This document shows positions 1 through 6,566 of a stretch of 11,031 nt of DNA, piece by piece. Below the pieces are notes generated by a model. It ran no database searches, was not told the origin of the DNA, and saw only the letters and a program-made list of their open reading frames with translations. The position numbers and the translations under genes are program-made. This DNA comes from CALKKN01 sp041571375 (lineage in GTDB: Bacteria; Pseudomonadota; Gammaproteobacteria; Xanthomonadales; SZUA-36): the NCBI GenBank assembly GCA_041571375.1, contig JBFFUJ010000058.1:1-11031 (forward strand), in the 5' to 3' direction. Each line of letters begins with the position of its first letter. Position 1 is the first letter of the stretch.

Positions 1-87
1 GATCCCAGCGGCCTGTTACCGTTCGACTTGCATGTGTTAAGCATGCCGCCAGCGTTCAATCTGAGCCAGGATCAAACTCTTCAGTTT
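1..87 (-). rRNA. rrs: 16S rRNA, 5' end only (partial)
   Basis: The minus strand reads AAACTGAAGAGTTTGATCCT followed by the universal GGCTCAG and AACGCTGGCGGC blocks and the ACACATGCAAGTCGAACGG block, which is the conserved start of bacterial 16S rRNA. By alignment with the E. coli 5' end (AAATTGAAGAG), the mature 5' terminus is placed at base 87. The gene runs off the left edge of the window, so only helix 1 to about helix 6 is present. The variant following AACGCTGGCGG (CATGCTTAACACATGC) fits Gammaproteobacteria or Betaproteobacteria. It is too short for firm placement. Confidence 0.97.
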
Positions 88-240
88 AAAGTTTCGATTT
101 CAGACCGAAGCCGAAGCCCGAAGGCCAAAACTTCAGTCGTCCATCTAAGTACTTCTAGCTGAAAGCTGAACCTTGCTCCCAATTACGTAATGAATCAGGG
201 CATGGTCGCTTTCGTCGATGGCAAATTCACCAACGCGAGC

Positions 241-249
241 GCCCACACA
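241..249 (-). promoter_or_regulatory. rrn boxC-like element
   Basis: The minus strand reads TGTGTGGGC, followed by GCTCG. This resembles the boxC segment that follows boxA in the E. coli rrn leader (TGTGTGGGCACTCG, from memory). It lies 14 nt downstream of boxA in the transcript, so order and spacing fit. The function of boxC is less certain than that of boxA. Confidence 0.65.
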
Positions 250-263
250 AGTTACCTATGTTC

Positions 264-274
264 TGTTAAATAGC
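264..274 (-). promoter_or_regulatory. rrn boxA antitermination signal
   Basis: The minus strand reads GCTATTTAACA, one mismatch from the proteobacterial boxA consensus GCTCTTTAACA that binds NusB/NusE (S10) during rRNA antitermination. It lies between a boxB-like hairpin and a boxC-like element in the rRNA leader, the expected place and order. Confidence 0.85.
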
Positions 275-293
275 CTGCGCCGGCATGCTTCGC

Positions 294-312
294 TTTTTTG
301 CTGCGCAAAAAA
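294..312 (-). promoter_or_regulatory. rrn boxB-like hairpin
   Basis: There is a perfect 8-bp inverted repeat, TTTTTTGC (294-301) and GCAAAAAA (305-312), with a 3-nt loop. In the transcript it lies about 20 nt upstream of boxA, the usual place of the rrn boxB hairpin. On the transcript the arms start with U6 and end with A6, so it does not end in the U tract that an intrinsic terminator needs. Confidence 0.7.
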
Positions 313-482
313 CTGCAAAGCACTTTCAACGCTGGTCGGTTTCTTGCGACTCCGACCCGGGGGCCTTTCGCTCCCCGTACCGCCCGGTCTCAGCACGAGC
401 AAAACCGCGGCTCAACCTTTTCGGTTTGCCGCGCCGGAAGATTCAAAACCAGAATCTCCACCCCGTACTGGGCGGGCCGCCC

Positions 483-512
483 ATTATATATTGACAGCGT
501 GGATAGCGTCAA
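483..512 (-). promoter_or_regulatory. rrn promoter P2
   Basis: The minus strand has TTGACG as -35 (507-512), an 18-bp spacer and a perfect TATAAT as -10 (483-488), followed by GC-rich GGGCGG as discriminator. Transcription would start near base 476. GC-rich discriminators are typical of stringently controlled rRNA promoters. It sits about 108 bp downstream of P1, like the tandem P1/P2 layout of enterobacterial rrn operons. Confidence 0.85.
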
Positions 513-559
513 TGTTCCAGCTGAAATACAGCGTCAGTGGACCGTGCCGGGCGTCGCTA

Positions 560-579
560 CCGGCCAGTGGTTCGGCCGG
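560..579. repeat. Inverted repeat between rrn P1 and P2
   Basis: CCGGCC (560-565) and GGCCGG (574-579) form a perfect 6-bp inverted repeat with an 8-nt loop. It lies within the first 25 nt or so of the P1 transcript. It could be a 5' hairpin on P1 RNA or a chance GC palindrome; no function can be assigned. Confidence 0.4.
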
Positions 580-590
580 GCGAAGCGCGC

Positions 591-618
591 ATTATAGGGG
601 CTGGAATTCTGGCGTCAA
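591..618 (-). promoter_or_regulatory. rrn promoter P1
   Basis: The minus strand has TTGACG as -35 (613-618), a 16-bp spacer and a perfect TATAAT as -10 (591-596). A GCGCGC discriminator follows, as in stringently controlled rRNA promoters. Transcription would start near base 584. Its -35 begins 18 bp after the argH stop codon, so any UP element or Fis sites would have to lie inside the argH coding sequence. The bases directly upstream of the -35 are not notably AT-rich. Confidence 0.88.
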
Positions 619-636
619 GTGATCTTGCGGATTTCT

Positions 637-1950
637 TCAGAAAAGCCCGGCCCGCTCGCTCTCCTGCTGCAGCCGCTCGTCGATGCGGTCAAGCAGCAAT
701 TGCCCGCAGGCGCCCGGGGAAACACGCTCAGCGAGGCTCTGCGCGACATCCGGTTCACCGAGCGCGTCCAGTTGCTGCTTGGCCTCGTGGTAAGCCTTGC
801 GGAAAGGCGTGCCTCCGGCCGCCTGCCGAACAGCCAGGTCGGTGGCGAACATCTCGGACGAAATCGCACGGCGCATGGCTTCCTCCCGAAACCGCAAGCC
901 ATTCACCAGCGCCGGCACGATCGTCAGCGCCTGAAGCGCCGCAGCCATCCCGCGAATCAGAGGTGCCTTGGTCAGTTGCAGATCCCGCTGATACCCGGAT
1001 GGCAGGGACAGTACCGATTGAATCTCAGCCGCTGCGGCCTCCACGCTGGCCGCCCGACCGCGCAGCAACTCCACCACATCGGGATTGGACTTGTTCGGCA
1101 TGATGGACGAGCCGGTCGTGTAGGCCTCGGGCAGGATCACGAAGCCGAATTCGGCGGTGGTGAAGAGGCTCAGATCCCAGGCCAGCCGGCGCAGGTCCTG
1201 CATGGCATGGGCGGCGGCCTGCAGCGCCATCAGTTCGAACTTGCCCCGGCTGTTCTGCGCATACATCGGGTTGACCTGGAGCCGGCTGAAGCCGAGCTCC
1301 CGGGCCACACCGTCACGGTCCAGGGCCAGGTTCACGCCGTATCCAGCAGCCGTGCCGAGGGGGCTGCAGTCGAGCCCTTCGCGGGTGACCGCCGCCAGCC
1401 TCAGGTTGTCTGTGAACGCCTCGGCAAAAGCCGCCATCCAAAGGCCCACACTGGACGGAACGGCCCGCTGCAGATGGGTATAGCCGGGCATGGGCAGGTC
1501 GGCATACTGCCCGGCCCTGTCGAGACATGCCCGGGCAATCTGGCCGTTCACGCCAGCCAGCTTCAGCAGGCGATCCTTGAGATACAGCCGCGTGGCCACA
1601 GCGACCTGATCGTTGCGGCTTCGGCCCGTATGTACTTTCGCGCCGAGTTCGCCCAGCTTCTCGGTCAGGAAAATCTCAATAGCCGAGTGACCGTCCTCGA
1701 AGCGGTCATCGAGGACGAATCGCCCCGCCGCGAACTCCTCGGCCAGTTCGTCCAGAAGCGCCTCCAGCTGACCGCATTCGCGCGCATCGAGAATCCCGAT
1801 CCGAGCCAGCCCCCGGACATGCGCTGCAGTGGCGCGAATGTCGAAAGCAAACAGTTCACGGTCGAGCACGACATCCTCCCCCGCCATGAATTCGACGATG
1901 GTCCGCTCGGCGGTCTGGTGATCACCCGCTTGCCAGAGAGTTTTTTTCAT
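637..1950 (-). CDS. argH: Argininosuccinate lyase
   Basis: A 437-residue protein of the fumarase/aspartase superfamily that splits argininosuccinate into arginine and fumarate, the last step of the pathway; cytoplasmic homotetramer. The sequence shows VHTGRSRND (residues 106-114), GYTHLQRA with the conserved His159, and the superfamily signature GSSIMPNKSNP (280-290) whose serine loop carries the catalytic base. The length is close to the family norm of about 430-460. The ATG at 1950 was chosen because it gives the MKKTLWQAG start typical of the family and overlaps the argC stop in ATGA. A longer in-frame extension to 2103 would lie inside argC and has no family support. It is the last gene of the arg operon; no terminator separates it from rrn promoter P1. 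Confidence 0.97.
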   Translation of the reverse strand: MKKTLWQAGDHQTAERTIVEFMAGEDVVLDRELFAFDIRATAAHVRGLARIGILDARECGQLEALLDELAEEFAAGRFVLDDRFEDGHSAIEIFLTEKLGELGAKVHTGRSRNDQVAVATRLYLKDRLLKLAGVNGQIARACLDRAGQYADLPMPGYTHLQRAVPSSVGLWMAAFAEAFTDNLRLAAVTREGLDCSPLGTAAGYGVNLALDRDGVARELGFSRLQVNPMYAQNSRGKFELMALQAAAHAMQDLRRLAWDLSLFTTAEFGFVILPEAYTTGSSIMPNKSNPDVVELLRGRAASVEAAAAEIQSVLSLPSGYQRDLQLTKAPLIRGMAAALQALTIVPALVNGLRFREEAMRRAISSEMFATDLAVRQAAGGTPFRKAYHEAKQQLDALGEPDVAQSLAERVSPGACGQLLLDRIDERLQQESERAGLF

Positions 1951-2912
1951 GCCGACCGCCCCTGCGCCAGATCGAGTCCGAGCAGGCCATCCAAGCCGAA
2001 CGCGAGGTTCAGGTTCTGCACGGCCTGTGTCGCCGCACCCTTGAGCAAATTGTCCAACACCGCAACCAAAGCGATTCTCCTGGGATTGTACTCGCTGACA
2101 CAAAAGCCACCCAGGATCGCGAGGTGGCTGCCACGAACTTCCTTGACTTCCGGAATTCCGGGCCTGACCTCGATCAGGGGATTCATGTCGTAAAACGCCC
2201 GGAACCGCGTCAGCAGGGATTGCTCCGTCTCGCCCTCCAGCAGCTCTGCCGAGACGGTCAGGCTGATGCCCCGGAAAAACGGCGCGACGTGAGGCAGAAA
2301 GCGCACTTCATGCCCGATGTGATGCGAGACCTCGCGCTCATGCAGATGATCGACCAGCGCATACGGCAGCAGGTTGTCGTTCAGCACCTCCAGATCGTTC
2401 CTGCGTGACGGAGAGGTTCCCGCCCCGCTGTATCCGGAGACCCCGAAAGCCGCGGGTACGCCGACCAGTTGACCGAGCAGGGGTGCCAGCGCCAGTTGAG
2501 CAGCCGTCGCGTAACAGCCCGGATTGGCAATGCGGCGGGCGCCCGCCACCTGGTCGGCAAAGCGTTCGGGCTGCCCGTAAGCCCAGCCTGGGTCGAAGCG
2601 GTAATCCGCGCTCAGGTCGACCACCACCGCATCCGGTTGGTGCTGATCGATTGCCGCCACGTAGCGCTCCGCAGTCCCGTTCGGCAAGGCCAGCACAAAT
2701 GCGTCGGCGCGCAGCCGTTCCAGCGTTCGGGGATGGATGTCGGAAAACAAAAGGTCACTGCCTTCCATGCCCTTGACGTGCAGGCTCACCGCTTCGCCCG
2801 CCGCGCTTTTTGACCCGACCGCAACGAGTTCGAATTCAGGGTGTGTGAACATCAACGGCAGCAACTCGGAACCGGTGTGGCCCCGCGCGCCGACCACGAC
2901 GACCTTATGCAT
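1947..2912 (-). CDS. argC: N-acetyl-gamma-glutamyl-phosphate reductase
   Basis: A 321-residue NADPH-dependent reductase that converts N-acetylglutamyl-5-phosphate to the semialdehyde, acting right after the kinase encoded upstream. The nucleotide-binding loop GARGHTG is at residues 8-14. The catalytic cysteine is Cys133 in ANPGCYAT, the conserved His208 is in FLPHVAP, and the family's C-terminal KGAATQAVQNLNLAFGL block is at 291-307. The ATG at 2912 has GGAGG 4-8 nt upstream and overlaps the end of the kinase-synthase gene by 8 bp; its own stop overlaps the argH start by 4 bp. Both overlaps suggest translational coupling. Length and motifs are normal for the shorter type of ArgC. Confidence 0.97.
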   Translation of the reverse strand: MHKVVVVGARGHTGSELLPLMFTHPEFELVAVGSKSAAGEAVSLHVKGMEGSDLLFSDIHPRTLERLRADAFVLALPNGTAERYVAAIDQHQPDAVVVDLSADYRFDPGWAYGQPERFADQVAGARRIANPGCYATAAQLALAPLLGQLVGVPAAFGVSGYSGAGTSPSRRNDLEVLNDNLLPYALVDHLHEREVSHHIGHEVRFLPHVAPFFRGISLTVSAELLEGETEQSLLTRFRAFYDMNPLIEVRPGIPEVKEVRGSHLAILGGFCVSEYNPRRIALVAVLDNLLKGAATQAVQNLNLAFGLDGLLGLDLAQGRSA

Positions 2913-4224
2913 GATCCTCCTCCACCCAGCTGATCGGCCGCGAAAGGCTGTCGACCTTGCAGCGGCGGATTCGCTCGAAGTCCTTCAGACCACGCGTGAA
3001 TGCGACCCATTGCTTTTCCGTGAAGCTGGACTCCATCTGTTCGAAATACCACTGCGTCACGGGGTTGTCGACCCGCGACCGCCAGTACAGTCTCGGACAG
3101 CGCTTGATCAGGGCCTGCCAGACCGCGGCCCCGAGTCCCGCACCCTGCGCTTCCGGCGTCACTGCGAACTTGTCCAGATAAGGGATCCCGTCGACACCCT
3201 GCAGTACGATGGCCATGGCGCCGTAGGACTCACTGGCCAGAATGCACTCGATGGGCAGATTGTCGAAATAATCCGGCTTCAGCCGCCGGCCGAAGCTGAT
3301 CTCGAGCAATTGCTTCGTCCGCTCCCTGGACGCTTCGTCGAACTGATTGAATTCGAGGATCCGCTCGCCCCTGCGAATCAGCGTACCGGCGCCCCGGTGG
3401 GTGAACAGCTCCCGGGCCAGGCTGTCGACCGAGGTGATGGACACCGAGGCGGTGTCCGGCAGCCTGGACAGGATCTGCGCGATCTGCTCGAGCTTGAGCT
3501 TCATGCCGGAGTGCACCCAGGGCTGCTGAATCAGCCAGTCATAGTCGGTGCGCAGGCTGATCGCGGAAATCACCCGGCCCGCTTCGTCGAGCAGTCCGCC
3601 GGTCTCGGTCAGGAAAATGATCTTGTGCGGATTCAGGGTCCATATGAGCTCCCGGGCGGCGATATCGGCATTCACGTTCAATACCTGACCCGTCCTGCTT
3701 TCGCCCAGGCACGCCACGACCGGCATCTGACCGCGGCCAACGGCATCGCGAACGGCCTCGAGGTCGACCCGCCGGATCTCGCCCACCAGGCCCAGGGCTT
3801 CCCGGTCGAGGTAATCGCACTCGAAGACACCGTGCAGGATTCCCTCCGCCCGGACGCCCTCGCGTTCCAGCGCCGAGACCAGCTGACGATTCGTGCGGTA
3901 GATGATCGGACGCGCGACCTGCATCACCTCCGGGGTGGTGACCCGCAGGCCATCGTGCTTGACCGTCGCTACCCTGGCGTCGGCCAGCGCGGCATCCAGC
4001 TGGGGACCGGCGCCATGCAGCATGATCGGCATCAGGCCGAGGTTGTGCAGAAAGGCCAGGGCATCCGCCAGCGGCTCGAGCTGATTTTCAATCAATGCGC
4101 CGCCGATCTTGATCACGGCAAAGTTGAGTTCGTCCTCGGCATACTGGTTGAGGTAATAACGCGCCTCGCGGCTCGCCCCGAGCTGGCTCAGTACCTGTTT
4201 GACGATGCTGCGAATCTCAGACAT
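2905..4224 (-). CDS. argB: Bifunctional N-acetylglutamate kinase / N-acetylglutamate synthase
   Basis: A 439-residue fusion. Residues 1 to about 285 are an amino-acid kinase domain: IKIGGALI (38-45), HGAGPQLD (70-77) and NVNADIAARELI (183-194). Residues about 290-439 are a GNAT acetyltransferase domain with a DKFAVTPEAQGAGLGAAVW acetyl-CoA-binding stretch (351-369) and DNPVTQWYFEQME near the C terminus, as in vertebrate-like NAGS. Such proteins in Xanthomonas and Maricaulis do both the first step (acetyl-CoA plus glutamate) and the second (phosphorylation), and are feedback-inhibited by arginine. No separate argA or argJ is seen, so this protein probably supplies acetylglutamate. The ATG at 4224 overlaps the argE' stop by 8 bp. 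An upstream extension to 4392 lies wholly inside argE' and has low-complexity Arg/Ser composition, so it was rejected. Confidence 0.95.
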   Translation of the reverse strand: MSEIRSIVKQVLSQLGASREARYYLNQYAEDELNFAVIKIGGALIENQLEPLADALAFLHNLGLMPIMLHGAGPQLDAALADARVATVKHDGLRVTTPEVMQVARPIIYRTNRQLVSALEREGVRAEGILHGVFECDYLDREALGLVGEIRRVDLEAVRDAVGRGQMPVVACLGESRTGQVLNVNADIAARELIWTLNPHKIIFLTETGGLLDEAGRVISAISLRTDYDWLIQQPWVHSGMKLKLEQIAQILSRLPDTASVSITSVDSLARELFTHRGAGTLIRRGERILEFNQFDEASRERTKQLLEISFGRRLKPDYFDNLPIECILASESYGAMAIVLQGVDGIPYLDKFAVTPEAQGAGLGAAVWQALIKRCPRLYWRSRVDNPVTQWYFEQMESSFTEKQWVAFTRGLKDFERIRRCKVDSLSRPISWVEEDHA

Positions 4225-5299
4225 GCCGCTTGGCCAACCTGCCGTAGGTGTCGAACGCCGCCCGTAACTGCTCCAGCGCCACCCACTCGTTCGTCTGGTG
4301 AGCCTGCGCGATGTCTCCCGGACCCAATACCAGGGCCGGCAGCCCCGCCGAGGAGAACAGCGAGGCCTCGGTCCAGAAATCGACCGGTTCACCGATGGTC
4401 AAATCCTGTGCCGCGGCCCACGCCTTCGCGGCGCGGTCGTCGCGGCCTGACGCCGGCAGTGGCTCGCCACGAAAGGGAACTTCCCAGTCTACCCGCGTAT
4501 CAGCGCCCGCGCAGGCCTTGATGTCCCGCAGGAAAGCGTCGTTCGACTCACCGGGACGCAGGCGTGCGCTCCAGTGTACGAACGCGCTGCCGGCGATCAC
4601 GTTGCTCTTGGTACCGCCGTCGACCAGGCCGATGTTCAGGCAGCAGCCCGGGTCTTCCTCGGAACTCTTGCAGGTATCGGCCAGCTTCAGCGCAGCGGCG
4701 GCCCATCGCGCCATCTGGTGAATCGCATTCTCCCGCAGAGCCCGTGCTTCCGAGGAGTGCCCCGGAGTGCCATGAAAGCGCGCCTTCACCGACAGGAAGC
4801 CGCGATGACCCAGCACGGCTCTGCAGGACGTGGGCTCGGCGACGACCACCTGCTGGTACTGCTGCGCCTCACCCGACTCCAGAAAACGGGCAACGCAGCA
4901 ACCCCCGGCGCCCTCCTCGTCGCTGGTGAACAGCAGCGCGAGATTCTCGGCGCCATGCTCGGCCAGGGTCAGCAGCGCCGCGGCGGCGCCCTTGATGTCA
5001 CAGGCTCCCCTGCCGTAGGCCCGGCCGCCCTCGACCCGCAGCCGCAGCGGATCGCCGCTCCAGCCTTCGCCGACCGGCACGGTGTCGAGATGGACGTTGA
5101 ACAGGACCCTCGGCGCGCCCCGCACCGCGTACCAGGTAACCCGGCCCTCGCCGTGATCCCAGCTGCGTATGTCGAAGGTGCTGCCGACGACCTGGCTGCA
5201 GTAGGCGAAAATGGGGGAATCACCGTCGATGGCACGGGGTGGATTCTGCGTATCGAAGGCAACCAGGGCTGCGAGATGGTCGAGCAGCGTGTCGCTCAC
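4217..5299 (-). CDS. argE': N-acetyl-L-citrulline deacetylase (M20 metallopeptidase family)
   Basis: A 360-residue zinc hydrolase of the ArgE/DapE/CPG2 group. Candidate metal ligands and catalytic residues are visible: His70 and Asp72 (NVHLDTVP), Asp101 (GACDIKGA), Glu128/Glu129 (TSDEEG), Glu155 (VVAEPT) and His334 (AQAHQTNE). His181 lies in the lid region (PGHSSEAR). It matches the Xanthomonas acetylcitrulline deacetylase in stretches such as LFNVHLDTVP, VDFWTEASLFS and GPGDIAQAH. Together with the adjacent acetylornithine carbamoyltransferase, this makes acetylcitrulline the likely substrate, yielding citrulline for argG. The start is GTG at 5299, overlapping the argG stop in GTGA; CGGAG lies about 10 nt upstream. 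By sequence alone a conventional acetylornithine deacetylase cannot be fully excluded. Confidence 0.9.
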   Translation of the reverse strand: MSDTLLDHLAALVAFDTQNPPRAIDGDSPIFAYCSQVVGSTFDIRSWDHGEGRVTWYAVRGAPRVLFNVHLDTVPVGEGWSGDPLRLRVEGGRAYGRGACDIKGAAAALLTLAEHGAENLALLFTSDEEGAGGCCVARFLESGEAQQYQQVVVAEPTSCRAVLGHRGFLSVKARFHGTPGHSSEARALRENAIHQMARWAAAALKLADTCKSSEEDPGCCLNIGLVDGGTKSNVIAGSAFVHWSARLRPGESNDAFLRDIKACAGADTRVDWEVPFRGEPLPASGRDDRAAKAWAAAQDLTIGEPVDFWTEASLFSSAGLPALVLGPGDIAQAHQTNEWVALEQLRAAFDTYGRLAKRHV

Positions 5300-6495
5300 G
5301 GCTCGGCGCTCCGGACCCTGCCAGCCAGCGTGGTGCTCTGACCCAGCAACTTGATGAACCCGACCGCCTCCTCCGGCGTCCAGTCGGCGCTCTGCGCGTA
5401 GACGGCACCGGGATTGTGCACCCTGTAGGGCGTTTCGACCGCCACCGCGGTCAGCGATCCGCCCTCTGTCTGCAGAACCACGCTCCCGGTAACGAACTGC
5501 TGCGAACTGCGCAGATAGGCTTCGAGGTCCGTTTTGTGCGGCTCATAGAAGAAACCGGTGTAGACCAGTTCGGCCCAGCGATTGCTGACCTGCTGACGGA
5601 ATTGCGTCTGGAACCGCGTGTTCACGGCATCCTCCAGGGCGCGGTGCGCCGTGAGCAACGCGTCGATGCCCGGACACTCGAAGGCAATCCGACCCTTGAG
5701 CCCGATGGTGACGTCGCCGGTGTAGATATGGCGGCCCACCCCCCATGCGCCGAATTGGCGGTTGAGCGACTTGAGAATTTCCGGACCGGGCAGCCCGGTC
5801 CCGTTCAGCGTTTTGGCCACGCCCTGCTCGAATCCGAGACGCAACTCGAGGCTGCCTTCCGGCCAGTCCTCGCGCCCTGCGGTCATCGTCCACGCGTCCC
5901 CGGAAGGCGGTTCAAAGCGATCGATCTCGCTGCCCGATATGGTGACGCCCAGCAGATTCTCGTTGATCGAGTAACGGCTCGCCGACGGCGCCACCTCGAT
6001 CCCGGCTTCCGCCATCGTTTTCAGTTCGTAGTCCCGGACGGCCCGCACGCGGGACTGCAGGTCCCGGATCGGCGCATGGATTTCGTAATCGCCCAGGCTG
6101 CGCACGGTCTGGTCGAACCGCAACTGATCATTACCCATTCCCGTACAGCCATGGGCAAAATGCCGCGTGCCCAGGCTGTCGCACAGCTCGAGGCAGCGCT
6201 TGACGATCAGGTAGCGATCCGAGCACAGCAGCGGATATTCCCCGAGCATGCGCGCATGGCTCCATACCAGCGGCACCACGAATTCGTCCCAAATCTCCTG
6301 GGCCACATCGACCTCATGGTGTCGGGCCGCGCCCAGGCTGATGGCACGCTGACGGATGGATGCCCGGCCCGCGTCATCCACCCCGCCGGTATCCACAAAC
6401 GCCGTGTGCACCTCGAATCCCTTCTGAACCAGGTCGAGTACGCAGTAGCTGGTGTCCAGTCCCCCGGAAAATGCCAGTACGATTTTGTCCGTCAT
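5296..6495 (-). CDS. argG: Argininosuccinate synthase
   Basis: A 399-residue ATP-pyrophosphatase that joins citrulline and aspartate. The ATP loop AFSGGLDTS is at residues 8-16, the HGCTGMGNDQLRFD signature at 115-128, and the C-terminal YAQSADWTPEEAVGF block is also present. The form matches the shorter Xanthomonas-type ArgG. Two ATGs are possible: 6495 gives MTDKIVLAFSGG and has GAG about 7 nt upstream; 6507 would add four residues (MSGH) but has no well-spaced ribosome site. I prefer 6495. The gene starts 67 bp after the argF' stop (the only real gap in the operon, filled by a REP-like palindrome pair) and its stop overlaps the argE' start by 4 bp. Confidence 0.96.
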   Translation of the reverse strand: MTDKIVLAFSGGLDTSYCVLDLVQKGFEVHTAFVDTGGVDDAGRASIRQRAISLGAARHHEVDVAQEIWDEFVVPLVWSHARMLGEYPLLCSDRYLIVKRCLELCDSLGTRHFAHGCTGMGNDQLRFDQTVRSLGDYEIHAPIRDLQSRVRAVRDYELKTMAEAGIEVAPSASRYSINENLLGVTISGSEIDRFEPPSGDAWTMTAGREDWPEGSLELRLGFEQGVAKTLNGTGLPGPEILKSLNRQFGAWGVGRHIYTGDVTIGLKGRIAFECPGIDALLTAHRALEDAVNTRFQTQFRQQVSNRWAELVYTGFFYEPHKTDLEAYLRSSQQFVTGSVVLQTEGGSLTAVAVETPYRVHNPGAVYAQSADWTPEEAVGFIKLLGQSTTLAGRVRSAEP

Positions 6496-6518
6496 ATGTC
6501 CGCTCATCTCGTCGTTGT

Positions 6519-6566
6519 GTGGGAGCGCGTCTTGCGCGCGACCTTCGGCCGCAAGCGGCCTCCTAC
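6519..6566. repeat. Paired inverted REP-like palindromes between argF' and argG
   Basis: Two related units face outward. On the plus strand, 6519-6541 starts with GTGGGAG and contains GCGCG-TCTTG-CGCGC (6525-6539). On the minus strand, 6566-6545 starts with GTAGGAG and contains the near-uninterrupted palindrome GGCCGC-TT-GCGGCC (6560-6547). A GTGG or GTAG head followed by a GC palindrome with a central CTTGC-like core is the layout of REP elements linked to RAYT transposases in Pseudomonas and Xanthomonadales; an inverted pair corresponds to a BIME. The TAG of argF' is part of the GTAG head. Possible roles are mRNA stabilisation or partial termination between argF' and argG. Confidence 0.7.

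Larger units (their letters stand above)
88..476 (-). other. rRNA operon leader (precursor 16S leader RNA)
   Basis: This stretch of about 390 nt lies between the second rrn promoter and the mature 16S 5' end. It has no credible coding sequence; the reading frames on the plus strand here are antisense to the leader. It carries the boxB, boxA and boxC antitermination signals listed separately. The 120 nt next to 16S (88-210) are rich in short TTCGG/CTTCGG loops and probably form the processing stem with sequence beyond 16S, but the partner strand is outside the window. Confidence 0.8.

Noticed and set aside
294..312. Intrinsic terminator in the rRNA leader
   Set aside because: In the transcript the hairpin begins with U6 and ends with A6, with no U tract after it; position before boxA fits boxB instead.
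491..519. Plus-strand promoter from TTGACA at 491-496
   Set aside because: No -10-like hexamer lies 16-18 bp downstream and no plus-strand gene follows; the match arises from the dyad in minus-strand P2.
218..622. Plus-strand open frame across the rRNA leader and promoters
   Set aside because: The region is fully explained on the minus strand by rrn promoters and boxB/boxA/boxC; the predicted protein has no family features.
619..2193. Long plus-strand open frame (524 codons) opposite argH and argC
   Set aside because: It is antisense to two well-supported genes and shows no recognisable domain; such frames are common opposite GC-rich genes. The same applies to plus-strand frames at 2737-4521, 5239-6681, 6452-7630 and 9972-10745.
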